From assembly GCA_002448305.1 (NCBI GenBank), contig DJWY01000015.1, positions 1-30,198 of the forward strand: a stretch of 30,198 nucleotides of DNA, given 5' to 3'. The notes beneath the pieces were generated by a model. That model was not told where the DNA came from and searched no databases. It worked only from the letters and a program-made list of their open reading frames with translations. This stretch comes from Selenomonadales bacterium UBA7018 (lineage in GTDB: Bacteria > Bacillota > Negativicutes > Selenomonadales > Selenomonadaceae). Positions 15,401-22,482 of the stretch are shown here, piece by piece; the stretch's first letter is position 1, and the number at the start of each line of letters is the position of its first letter. Made by a program: the position numbers and the translations under genes.

Positions 15401-16002
15401 TCCGGAATCGGTAAAGCTTCAATGTCCAAACCGCCGAAAGTTTTTTCATACCAATTTTTTGCCTGCGAAAATTTTTCAGATGAACGCGCTTTAGTTTCGT
15501 CGTTAGCGGCGTCGAGCGCGTCATAACTTTCCGGAGCAAGTTCGGTATCGGGGTCGGCATAAACTTTCTCCACGTCAGCAAAGAAAACATTAGCCGCCGA
15601 ACGGTCAAAGCAAACGTGATGAGTTGTGCGCAGAAGATATTTCGCCTTTTCGGTCTGCACCAAATCAAAACGGAATAACCGCCCGCCGTGAAGTTCAAAA
15701 GGCTCAGCGACGAGTTCAGGCATTTTTTTCTGCCAAGCCTCTTCGGTCGTTTGCTCAACCGTCTGGTGATAATCTTCCGCGCTGAATTCTTGAAAAGGCT
15801 CGCCGTCTTTTTCAGTCACGCGAACGAAAATTGACGGGTGCGCCGCAACCGCCTTTTCAATGGCGGAGGCAAGCCGATTCATATCAATACTTTCGTCCAG
15901 CGTCAAAAGAAAATGTCCGTTGTATGCGCCTTTGTCCTGCATACTTAGGCAATCCGAATAAATTCCCAACTGAGTTTGAGTCAACGGGGCAATTTTTTTC
16001 AT
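12418..16002 (-). CDS. Nonribosomal peptide synthetase, first part (C-A-T-partial C)
   Basis: 1194 residues. A starter condensation domain occupies about 1-430, with HHVCFDR (128-134) where HHxxxDG is usual. An adenylation domain follows (LLYTSGSTGVPKG, NGYGPTECT, YRTGDIVRY, GRRDGQVKIRGFRIE, NGKVNRR). A carrier domain has LGLASISA with the pantetheine Ser. The first lobe of a second condensation domain has an intact HHLIFDG. The frame ends at TAA (12418-12420) in the middle of that domain, and the neighbouring frame completes it, so this and 8766-12470 are one synthetase of about 2410 residues. The ATG is preceded by AGGAG at about seven bases and follows the MATE gene by 12 bases. A starter C domain suggests the first amino acid is acylated. 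By eye the first A domain pocket looks hydrophobic. Confidence 0.93.
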   Translation of the reverse strand: MKKIAPLTQTQLGIYSDCLSMQDKGAYNGHFLLTLDESIDMNRLASAIEKAVAAHPSIFVRVTEKDGEPFQEFSAEDYHQTVEQTTEEAWQKKMPELVAEPFELHGGRLFRFDLVQTEKAKYLLRTTHHVCFDRSAANVFFADVEKVYADPDTELAPESYDALDAANDETKARSSEKFSQAKNWYEKTFGGLDIEALPIPDCDAKESSFDTFTKTFPLDYATLRSFCKANKISASALTSAAFALVLGTYTHQQESLFSTIYHGRDEKTKNIVGMFVKTLPVYCHWTGDEKISELLAEVTEQIKSARVNDLFSYADLNKICPMNNTPLFAYHGLIKSVSEFCGKPCKEEILDKKTTGNNLGFELMSVADGMQIHVEYNSARYSEKFIETFAACYENILRQLMAKTFVREIELCDAAQIEILDAFNATEIDYDDSQTVVSLFDAAAKKFPNNTAVIFDDKKISYREVDALSNDIAAYILSKNISVGDVASILIPRCEFMPIAALGALKTGCAYQPLDPTYPPERLNFMIKDAAAKILITTKELRPLITDFDGEILFIDEIPRAEKVILPEVKPENIFILLYTSGSTGVPKGVRLTHKNLVAVIHWYKKFYGLTENHRVGAYASFGFDANMFDTYPALTSGAALCIVPEDMRLDLEGMNAYFEKNGVTHAFMTTQVGRQFVTDIDNHGLKYLTVGGEKLVTLDPPKNFTLVNGYGPTECTILITRFEVDKVENNIPIGKPIDNVKLYIVDQNFHRVPIGAAGELIAAGVQVGAGYLNRPEKTAEVFIKNPFDGGNYSNAYRTGDIVRYRADGNIEFIGRRDGQVKIRGFRIELSEVEAVIREFHAVKDATVAAFDHHAGGKFIAAYVVGADKISIDELNNFIAERKPPYMVPAVTLQIDKIPLNQNGKVNRRALPKPELQAAKDDNSKRNFNILEKSLLEIIGSVIGLKEFSTATELNYLGLASISAIKLSTKLFKTFGVNIPVKNLLSGSLESIEDELLTFLLSDKKSTEKSAANVNSSRISNVQRGIYLECMKNPLSTSYNVPFICNFEPDIDISTLSDAVKKILAAHPSINVHFELRDDEIMLITNKKAEIDIPVHNFDEKDFANFKNNFVRPFKLDSEPLYRFEIVKTPARVALFADFHHLIFDGASMNLFFANLKTLLDGGSLEPENATYFDFIRDEEQNFDANKQFFAEYA

Positions 16003-16014
16003 CGTACCACACTC

Positions 16015-17706
16015 CTAAATCTCAATTATCGTTTGGTTTAACGAAAGCACCCTGTTATAACTAATTTTTTTCGATAGAGCTTTGAGCATTGCGATATTAT
16101 CAAAATTAAAATCGTCATTTGATTGATATTCCATAGGGTTAAAAGGTTTTCCATTGTCGCGGAAGGCGATAATAATTTCACCGCCTTCGGATTTTATTCT
16201 AACGTCCGCATCGATAATTTTTCCAGCGTTAATTTTCGCCATTTGAACGGTCATTTCTTCCAACGCCACGCCGACTTTTAGATAAATATTTTCGGCAATG
16301 TTATCGTTTTTCATAACGGCGACGGCTTCGGAATAAAGTTTAACGGCATTATCATCGTCAGCTTTTAAGGAAACGTCGTACAAAAGATTTGGATTGTTGC
16401 TTTCAAGCAGGAAAATATCATTGAGCTTGCCGCCCGAATTTTTGCAAACAATTCTTGTATAAATAAAAATCATTGCAAAGCCGGCAAGTTCCGCCAAAAT
16501 GAACGCAAACCATATCCCGTTCAAGCCAAAAGTTTTCGACAAAATCCACGCGGCAGGGACTACAACTATAATTCCTTCCGTCCACGACAAAATATTTGCG
16601 GCGGTTCTGCGCTGAATCGTCGAGAAGTAATACATTGCCAGAAAAGTTATTGTGACGCCAATTAAACTTATCGAAAACAATCTTAGCGCGATTTCACCCG
16701 ACGCAATCAGCTCGTCTGGCACATTGTAAATCGACAAGATAATTTGCGGAAAAAATATCGCGAACAAGACGAAAATTCCGCTCAAAGTCAGCGCGAATTT
16801 CAAAACGTATTTGATAAGAATTCGGACGCCGCTAAAATCTTTTTCGCCGTAAAGCATTCCGATAATCGGCATCATCGCGCCGTTGCAACCGGCAATGCAC
16901 ATTGAAATTACAGAAAGGCACGCCATGCAAATTGCATACAAAGTCATTGCGTCCGCGCCGCCCGTTTCGCCGAGTATTTGATAAATTGCCCAGACTTTGA
17001 CGGAAATTAAAGCCGTGCCGCTCGCAATCGGAATGCCAGCTTTAATAATCTTTGCGGCTTGACCTATAAATTTGCCGAAATCCTTAAACACCGGATAAAA
17101 ACTTCGCGAACGTTCGTTAGAGGAAAAATATTTCTTCGCGACGTAACTCATTGCGATAATATCGCCGGAAATTAAAGCGATAGCCGCGCCCATTATCCCG
17201 AATCCGTTTGCAACGAGCGCGAAACTCAATATCACATTCGTAATTTGTCCGGTTAAAATACCCCGACTTACAACTTTTGCAAAGCCGTCTGTCCGAATTA
17301 ATGTTTGCCACGTGAAGAACATTAAGTACAGAGGAACGCGCCAAACGAAAATTATCAAGTATTCGTGCACCAAAGCGCGCAAATCTTCGGCGGAAGACAA
17401 AAAAATTGACAGCGCGTAACTATTCGGAATCAAAAGAACTGCCCAGATTACTCCGACTAGTACACTTACTGTCACGACCGTTGAAAAAATATAATTTGCT
17501 CCGTCGTTGTCGCGCTTTCCTGCGGCTATCGCTATCAGTCCTGATGAGCCCATTGAGATAAGTACCGCCAAAGCATACGTGATTTGATTTAGCGGAATGC
17601 ATGCGGATACCGCCGCCATTGCGTGCGAACTTATAAAATTACCAACGATAATTCCGTTTATTATTGTCCCCAGTTGCGCCGCCATTGATGATAAAACCGT
17701 CGGCAA
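16015..17706 (-). CDS. MATE-family exporter fused to an RsbW-like HATPase domain
   Basis: Residues 1 to about 420 are a MATE transporter with about 11-12 membrane helices (MAAQLGTIINGIIVGNFISS near the start, ALISVKVWAIYQ and GCNGAMMPIIG in the middle). Residues about 430-563 are a cytoplasmic GHKL ATPase domain of the anti-sigma/HATPase_c_2 type: N-box-like GVALEEMTVQM, ATP-lid motif IAFRDNGKPFNPME, end LSLNQTIIEI. The N-box Asn is Gln here. The TTG at 17706 is probably not the true start. Another frame from TTG 17765, with GAGAGG upstream, reads LTYHKTGTLIKQKFKEFF and would join PTVLSSMAAQ if the T7 run at 17705-17711 had eight T. The gene lies 12 bases before the NRPS and probably exports its product or resists it. 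Confidence 0.88.
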   Translation of the reverse strand: MPTVLSSMAAQLGTIINGIIVGNFISSHAMAAVSACIPLNQITYALAVLISMGSSGLIAIAAGKRDNDGANYIFSTVVTVSVLVGVIWAVLLIPNSYALSIFLSSAEDLRALVHEYLIIFVWRVPLYLMFFTWQTLIRTDGFAKVVSRGILTGQITNVILSFALVANGFGIMGAAIALISGDIIAMSYVAKKYFSSNERSRSFYPVFKDFGKFIGQAAKIIKAGIPIASGTALISVKVWAIYQILGETGGADAMTLYAICMACLSVISMCIAGCNGAMMPIIGMLYGEKDFSGVRILIKYVLKFALTLSGIFVLFAIFFPQIILSIYNVPDELIASGEIALRLFSISLIGVTITFLAMYYFSTIQRRTAANILSWTEGIIVVVPAAWILSKTFGLNGIWFAFILAELAGFAMIFIYTRIVCKNSGGKLNDIFLLESNNPNLLYDVSLKADDDNAVKLYSEAVAVMKNDNIAENIYLKVGVALEEMTVQMAKINAGKIIDADVRIKSEGGEIIIAFRDNGKPFNPMEYQSNDDFNFDNIAMLKALSKKISYNRVLSLNQTIIEI

Positions 17707-17875
17707 AAAAATTCCTTAAACTTTTGCTTGATGAGAGTTCCGGTTTTATGATATGTCAGATTCAACGTGATTACCTCTCAAAAATTATTTTCCGGCATAA
17801 TTCAACGAGTCTATCATTTTCCCTGCATGAACTGATTCATAACAGATAAAAACTTCTTGAATAATTATTCTTAAT

Positions 17876-18442
17876 CTAAAAGTCATATCGGACGCCCGCG
17901 AACATTCCGTTTAAATCGAAATCGCTGACCTCGCCGCCGCGCCGCAACTTAAAATCAAGGCGTCGCCAGCCCGCACTTATCGAAAAATTTTTCTGCGGGA
18001 AATATTTCAAGCCCGTTTCAAAGTCGGAGAAATGTCCACGATTGCCAATAGTCATTCCCGAAAATTGAAAATAAATATCCAAGCGCGGGCGAATACGCAT
18101 GTAAAAATTTATCCCGACGCTCGGCAAGACGGCAAATTTTTTATCGACGGCATTTAGCGCAACATTCCATTCAAGCCCCGTGCCCATTAGCGAAAAAATT
18201 TCCCTATCCGCCTTGACCTTGAAAAGATTGTCGCCGGCGTGTATCCAATCCGCCGAAATATTTTTGTGCTTGAAAATAAATTCTTTAGCTTTCTTGTCTT
18301 TAAAAAGGCGCGTCTCGACGTTGAAATCAAAAGTTGTCTGCTTGATTTTGGAAATGCCTTCGTCGACTTCGGGCGAAACTTCTTGCGCCGCCGCTGTATT
18401 CGTCAGCATTATAAAAATTATCGTCGTTAAAATTCTTCGCAC
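17876..18442 (-). CDS. Outer-membrane beta-barrel protein of unknown role
   Basis: 188 residues with a signal peptide (MRRILTTIIFIMLTNTAAAQ). Alternating beta-strand sequence follows (VGINFYMRIRPRLDIYFQFS, FETGLKYFPQKNFSISAGWR) and the terminus is GVRYDF. A final Phe after alternating residues is the usual recognition signal for outer-membrane insertion, which supports a diderm host. It starts with GTG immediately after the TAA of the CsgG-like gene, so the two are co-transcribed. The size fits a small eight-strand barrel. No specific family was recognised. Confidence 0.7.
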   Translation of the reverse strand: MRRILTTIIFIMLTNTAAAQEVSPEVDEGISKIKQTTFDFNVETRLFKDKKAKEFIFKHKNISADWIHAGDNLFKVKADREIFSLMGTGLEWNVALNAVDKKFAVLPSVGINFYMRIRPRLDIYFQFSGMTIGNRGHFSDFETGLKYFPQKNFSISAGWRRLDFKLRRGGEVSDFDLNGMFAGVRYDF

Positions 18443-19273
18443 TTAGAAAAACTTCTTCCTCTCGTTACCAATGGCAAATTTCTTGCTCGTAAATTCTTTG
18501 TCGTCCTTGCCCTTGATGATAACCTTGTCAACGTATTTATTCACACGTTTTGAAATAAGTTTCGCCGTCTTCTCGACCGACTTAAAATAAGCTTGCTCCC
18601 AAACGTCGCTGTAAGGTTTGCTCACGCTGTGCGGTCTAATTCCTTGCCCAACAAAATTTCCTTGCCAGAGTATTTGCCCCGTCTCGACGCTGATAAATTG
18701 CATGTTGACGACGTTGGTCAACGCTGTGCGCTCCGAATGAATAAAAGCACCAAGACCAATGCCCAGACCGACGCGCCGCAAAGTTTTATCGCGAGATTTA
18801 TTGCCCGAACCGATTAGCGAAGTAATTGCACCCGTTGCGCCAAGAATCGTCGACATGGTTTTATCTTCAACCTTCGTTAAGCCCAGCGCAAGAACTTTGC
18901 AACGAATCAAGTAATCCGCGCCGAGATTTTTATATAAAGTCTGGTCGAATTCTTCGGGCGTTTCAGAGGGCGTCGGAAGTTCCACCACGTCGAAAATCAA
19001 AAGCTCGCCGAAAACTTCTTCGGGCGATTTTTTTTCGGCGGCAATTTCGACAGGAAGATTTTCCGCGCCGACGACGTTCACGAGATTTTTTTCGATAAGT
19101 TTATCTCCCAAAAATTTTTCAAGATTAGTTGCCGTGTCAAGTTCTTGATGTTTTGAACTGTCCGAAACTTCGACCGCAATATTTATCCGTTCTGCTTCCG
19201 GCAATTTTTTCGCGCTCGCCGCGCCTTGCAAGCTTAGCAAAATCGCCAAGCACATTAGCAAAATTTTCTTCAT
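18443..19273 (-). CDS. Exported CsgG-like/unknown periplasmic protein
   Basis: 276 residues from the ATG at 19273, which has GGAGG eight bases upstream; an in-frame start further upstream (19309) is less likely. A signal peptide (MKKILLMCLAILLSLQGAASA) is followed by a domain containing TATNLEKFLGDKLIEKNLVN, GADYLIRCKVLALGLTKVED, a Gly-rich segment and VNMQFISVETGQILWQGNFV. The last pattern recalls CsgG/LpoB-like proteins that describe their own conserved 'dvrlvdvetGeilw' strand, but the assignment is tentative. The downstream partner is a beta-barrel protein, so the pair may work at the outer membrane. Confidence 0.6.
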   Translation of the reverse strand: MKKILLMCLAILLSLQGAASAKKLPEAERINIAVEVSDSSKHQELDTATNLEKFLGDKLIEKNLVNVVGAENLPVEIAAEKKSPEEVFGELLIFDVVELPTPSETPEEFDQTLYKNLGADYLIRCKVLALGLTKVEDKTMSTILGATGAITSLIGSGNKSRDKTLRRVGLGIGLGAFIHSERTALTNVVNMQFISVETGQILWQGNFVGQGIRPHSVSKPYSDVWEQAYFKSVEKTAKLISKRVNKYVDKVIIKGKDDKEFTSKKFAIGNERKKFF

Positions 19274-19310
19274 CGCTACCGCCTCCAAATGTTTTCTTGA
19301 TGATAACAAA

Positions 19311-19342
19311 AAAAAATCCCTGCGACAATACAGGGATTTTTT
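19311..19342 (-). terminator. Rho-independent terminator after smpB
   Basis: AAAAAATCCCTG and CAGGGATTTTTT form a perfect 12-pair stem around the eight-base loop CGACAATA. It is symmetrical and could work in both directions. It separates smpB from the CsgG-like gene. Confidence 0.85.
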
Positions 19343-19346
19343 CTAA

Positions 19347-19811
19347 TCATCTGGACTTTTCTTTCATGGCGCGTTCAATGTCGCGCTTAGCGGATTTTTC
19401 ATGAAGGGCGGCGCGTTTATCGTAATTATGCTTGCCGCTCGCCAACGCTAGCTCCAATTTCGCCCGACCGCGTTTGAAATAAATTTTTAGCGGAATAAGC
19501 GTAAAACCTTTTTCTCGCGTCTTGCCGAATAGCTTTAAAATTTCCTTCTTATGCATAAGCAAGCGGCGACGCCTCAACGGGTCGTGATTAAAAATATTTC
19601 CTTGTTCGTAGGGGCTAATGTGCAAGTGCTCAAGGAAAAGTTCGCCGTCCTTGACTTCAGCGTAACTGTCGCGAAGATTAGCCTTGCCCGCCCGCAAACT
19701 TTTAACTTCAGTGCCTCTTAGCTCAATGCCCGCCTCGAAAGTCTCATGAATAAAATAATCGTGGCGCGCCTTGCGATTTTCGCACGCAATTTTTATTTCG
19801 TCTTTACTCAT
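19347..19811 (-). CDS. smpB: SsrA-binding protein SmpB
   Basis: 154 residues from the ATG at 19811, starting MSKDEIKIACENRKARHDYF. This start gives the normal SmpB length; an in-frame start at 19850 would add 13 residues with no family match. Diagnostic segments are ETFEAGIELRGTEVKSLRAG, NLRDSYAEVKDGELFLEHLH and the basic tail RGRAKLELALASGKHNYDKR followed by KRDIERAMKEK. SmpB binds tmRNA and brings it to stalled ribosomes. The ATG overlaps the last eight bases of the glycosyltransferase gene. The tmRNA gene is often near smpB in other genomes but was not seen here. Confidence 0.97.
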   Translation of the reverse strand: MSKDEIKIACENRKARHDYFIHETFEAGIELRGTEVKSLRAGKANLRDSYAEVKDGELFLEHLHISPYEQGNIFNHDPLRRRRLLMHKKEILKLFGKTREKGFTLIPLKIYFKRGRAKLELALASGKHNYDKRAALHEKSAKRDIERAMKEKSR

Positions 19812-20568
19812 ATGAAGCCTCCCACAAAATTTTTCTGAAAGCCGTCTCAACCTCGCGAATATAATTTTCTGAATCCATAAGCGGCGATTTCTTCATCATG
19901 CCGCGCAGATTTTTTCTCAAGATAGCTAGCAAATCCCAATCGCCCGCTAAGGCAATCGCTCGCTTAACATAATCGTCATAAGAACTAACCGCCAATTCGT
20001 CAAGCCCGATATTTTTCAAAATGCTGAGACCAAAGCGCGTCCCGTGTCTTTTGCCGTAAAGACTGACGACCGGCACGCCCATATATAACGCCTCGCAAGT
20101 CGTGACGCCGCCAGTATAGGGAAAAGTATCAAGCGCAATGTCAACGTCGTCGTATTCGCGAAGATAATTTAAAGTCGTCGTAAAGCCGCGCATTTCCACC
20201 CGCAAAACGTCAATGCCGACCGTTTTCAATCTGTTAGCGACGAAACTTTTTCCGCTGTCCGTATCGAAAATTTTATTCTTGAGAATCAATCGGCTATTGG
20301 GTACGCCGTCAAGAATTTTTTTCCAAGCCGCCAACATTGAATCAGTCATCTTGCTAAACTGATTGAAACTGCCAAAAGTCACGAAATTTTTCCTAAGGCA
20401 AGGCGGCACGCTCAAAATTTCTAAGCGGGTCGAACTTTCGTAGCAAATATGACTATGCGGCAGACGAATCAATTTTTCCGTGAAGAATTCTTCGGAGCCT
20501 TCTGCGCAGATTTTATCGGACAAAAAATAATCAAAGCAATCAAGCCCCGTGCTGTTAATGTAGCCCAC
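19804..20568 (-). CDS. SPINDLY/GT41-type glycosyltransferase, C-terminal fragment
   Basis: 254 residues opening with GYINSTGLDCFDYFLSD and containing FVTFGSFNQFSKMTDSMLAA, then DIALDTFPYTGGVTTCEALY and GVPVVSLYGKRHGTRFGLSI. These are hallmark segments of the catalytic C-lobe of O-GlcNAc-transferase-like GT41 enzymes. The fragment is in the same frame as 20578-21372, separated only by a TAA at 20578-20580. The text on either side (RPATI, stop, ISGVGYINSTGLD) matches the family pattern RPAPIQ..WLGYPGTTGL, so a Gln codon CAA has probably become TAA. The GTG at 20568 is only a nominal start. The target is unknown; related bacterial enzymes glycosylate surface proteins or flagellins. Confidence 0.85.
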   Translation of the reverse strand: MGYINSTGLDCFDYFLSDKICAEGSEEFFTEKLIRLPHSHICYESSTRLEILSVPPCLRKNFVTFGSFNQFSKMTDSMLAAWKKILDGVPNSRLILKNKIFDTDSGKSFVANRLKTVGIDVLRVEMRGFTTTLNYLREYDDVDIALDTFPYTGGVTTCEALYMGVPVVSLYGKRHGTRFGLSILKNIGLDELAVSSYDDYVKRAIALAGDWDLLAILRKNLRGMMKKSPLMDSENYIREVETAFRKILWEASYE

Positions 20569-20577
20569 GCCAGAAAT

Positions 20578-21372
20578 TTAAATGGTGGCAGGACGATATG
20601 CCGCAATTCTAAGACGATTGCCCGCCGTATGTCCCGAAAAGTCAAACAGAATATCAATCTCGTCGTCGCGAATGGCTTGCGCCGCTTCAGCGTCATTTAA
20701 ATTTGAAACGTCGCGCCAATTCTCGACGGTCGCTTTAACATTTTTGGTGACAATGTCAAAATTTTTCCCGGCACTATAGCAATATGTCTTGAAGAAATTT
20801 TTGTTGAGATTGTGTATTAAAGTCCATGACCACTTCATAACAGGATGATTAAAAAAATCTGCAGATAAAAAGCCAACGCGAATTTTTTCATGCGCGTAGA
20901 TTTTTTTAGGATAAGGCTTAATATCCGATAGATATTTTTTGTACACGGCATAGAGCTTTTTTAAATCGTCAACGGAAGTTTTTTCGGAAACGTTCGCGGC
21001 GAAAATTGCATTGCTTATATCTTCGCAAGCCTCGAAGTTGTCTTTGGAAGTTTCGCCCGCCAGTCGAAAAATTTCAACTGCTGATGCTCCCATACCCAAT
21101 TTTGAACAAGCCATTCCCAGAATATTCAAAACGTCCGATAGAAAAATTTTTTCTTTGGGTAAATCAGCGTTGAAGAGTGGCAAAATTTTTTGAGCGAAAA
21201 GAAATAATTCGACCGTTTTTCCCTGTTCGCGTAAAATGTACGCCTCAAGCAGGAGTGGCTTTTTCCATTGCGGCGCGGCGGCTTTTACTTCTTCCAAAAT
21301 TTTTAATGCCGCGTCGAAATTTTTTGCTTTGAATTGAGCAAGAGCTTCTTTGTATTTTTCTAAAGTATCCAT
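20578..21372 (-). CDS. TPR plus SPINDLY/GT41-type glycosyltransferase, N-terminal fragment
   Basis: 264 residues from the ATG at 21372 (MDTLEKYKEALAQFKAKNFD). Residues 1 to about 125 are helical TPR-like repeats (AALKILEEVKAAAP; LNILGMACSKLGMGASAVEI). From about 165 the GT41 N-lobe begins: KIRVGFLSADFFNHPVMKW, then EIDILFDFSGHTAGNRLRI. The family pattern here is RIGYVSaDF..Hpv and D.L.DL.gHT..nRl. The reading frame stops at RPATI with TAA and resumes after it in the same frame. An earlier in-frame start at 21435 would overlap the ChW gene and lacks support. The gene begins five bases after the ChW gene ends, suggesting one operon. Confidence 0.85.
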   Translation of the reverse strand: MDTLEKYKEALAQFKAKNFDAALKILEEVKAAAPQWKKPLLLEAYILREQGKTVELFLFAQKILPLFNADLPKEKIFLSDVLNILGMACSKLGMGASAVEIFRLAGETSKDNFEACEDISNAIFAANVSEKTSVDDLKKLYAVYKKYLSDIKPYPKKIYAHEKIRVGFLSADFFNHPVMKWSWTLIHNLNKNFFKTYCYSAGKNFDIVTKNVKATVENWRDVSNLNDAEAAQAIRDDEIDILFDFSGHTAGNRLRIAAYRPATI

Positions 21373-21376
21373 ATTC

Positions 21377-21904
21377 CTAAACCGTCGGGACATTGTGAAG
21401 AACTTGATAAAATGCGGGTTTGTTGCCGCGCTCAAAAAGCGTACCCTTTTTTACGAGTTGAATTTGAATAGCTTCCATTCGCAAACTTGCACCCGCCGAG
21501 CCAGCAGGTTCGCCATTTTTTGCCCAACCAAGCCAGCCTGCGTTCTGAACATGCGCCCGATAATAAATGTCATAATATTGTTCTGATTGTCCGGTAAGTT
21601 GGATTTTGATAGCCTCCATGCGCAAGCCTTGTCCGACAGTTCCCGCGATGCCGCCAGAATTTGCCCATTGTTGCCAGCCGATATTTTGAATGTGCGCGCT
21701 GTACTTTATGCCGTCGTCGAAATTTATAATCAAAGCTTCCATACGTCGACTTTCGCCGACCGTGCCCGCAATTTTGCCCGCTCCGACGGATTGCAACCAA
21801 CCTATGCCCTCGACATTCGCTTGATAACTGAATTGCGCCGAGACGTTTTGCGCGAAAAATATTATCGCTGTCAAAAGTGTCGCCGCAAAAAGTTTTCTAA
21901 ACAT
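21377..21904 (-). CDS. Secreted ChW-repeat protein B
   Basis: 175 residues from the ATG at 21904; a GTG at 21913 overlapping the upstream stop is the alternative. A signal peptide (MFRKLFAATLLTAIIFFAQN up to VSA) is followed by three clostridial hydrophobic-W (ChW, PF07538-type) repeats: EGIGWLQSVGAGKIAGTVGE, QNIGWQQWANSGGIAGTVGQ and QNAGWLGWAKNGEPAGSAGA, each followed by RMEA-I-I-. ChW repeats occur in extracellular clostridial proteins and are thought to bind surfaces or partners, and they are unusual in diderms. It is a paralogue of the preceding gene and shares the signal-peptide motif TAIIFFAQNV. Confidence 0.85.
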   Translation of the reverse strand: MFRKLFAATLLTAIIFFAQNVSAQFSYQANVEGIGWLQSVGAGKIAGTVGESRRMEALIINFDDGIKYSAHIQNIGWQQWANSGGIAGTVGQGLRMEAIKIQLTGQSEQYYDIYYRAHVQNAGWLGWAKNGEPAGSAGASLRMEAIQIQLVKKGTLFERGNKPAFYQVLHNVPTV

Positions 21905-21909
21905 AAAAA

Positions 21910-22482
21910 TCACCAGTCGTAATCGTCATAACGCCCGTATCTGTCGCGCCCATATCTGCCGCGATTATATCTGTCGCGGTCGTCATATCTATCGCGGTCG
22001 TAATCGTCGTAGTAATCATTTCTCTGCACAATGCGAATTTGAATTGCTTCCATGCGCAAGCCTCTGCCGGTTGTGCCAGCAACTTCGCCATTCTTTACCC
22101 AATTTTGCCAGCCGTCCCCTTCAATGTGCGCCCGATAATAAACGTCATATCTGTCAGCGTATCTGCCCGTAAGTCTGATTCTGATAGCTTCCATGCGCCG
22201 CCATTCGTTGACCGTGCCCGCGACGCTACCGGAATAACGCCAACCTTGCCAGCCAATGTCCTCAACATGCGCGTTGTACTCTATGCCGTCAAAATCAATT
22301 CTGAGAGCTTCAAGGCGCAAGCCTCTGCCAGTCGTGCCGGCAGTTTCGCCATCTCTTACAGAGTGCATCCAGCCATAATCTTGAACGCTTGCTTGATAAG
22401 TTATGTGCGGGGCGGCGTAAACATTTTGGGCAAAAAATATTATCGCCGTCATCAGCACCGTTGCCAAAATATTTTTAATCAT
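21910..22482 (-). CDS. Secreted ChW-repeat protein A with Tyr/Asp/Arg-rich tail
   Basis: 190 residues from the ATG at 22482, with GAGGTGA about five bases upstream; an in-frame GTG at 22491 overlaps that site. A signal peptide (ILATVLMTAIIFFAQNVYA) is followed by three ChW repeats (QDYGWMHSVRDGETAGTTGR, EDIGWQGWRYSGSVAGTVNE and EGDGWQNWVKNGEVAGTTGR). The tail of about 35 residues is built almost only from Asp, Tyr, Arg and Gly (NDYYDDYDRDRYDDRDRYN and on). The tail is low-complexity and absent from the paralogue just downstream, which begins three bases before or six bases after this stop. The tail could mediate surface adhesion or disorder-driven association; this is inference. Confidence 0.85.
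   Translation of the reverse strand: MIKNILATVLMTAIIFFAQNVYAAPHITYQASVQDYGWMHSVRDGETAGTTGRGLRLEALRIDFDGIEYNAHVEDIGWQGWRYSGSVAGTVNEWRRMEAIRIRLTGRYADRYDVYYRAHIEGDGWQNWVKNGEVAGTTGRGLRMEAIQIRIVQRNDYYDDYDRDRYDDRDRYNRGRYGRDRYGRYDDYDW

Noticed and set aside
12418..16002. Exact A-domain substrate codes
   Set aside because: Pocket residues could be aligned only by eye (first domain D-A-F-F-like, hydrophobic; second unclear), not enough for a substrate call.
19274..19346. tmRNA (ssrA) next to smpB
   Set aside because: The interval is only 73 bases and holds the terminator and a ribosome-binding site; no tRNA-like ends are visible.
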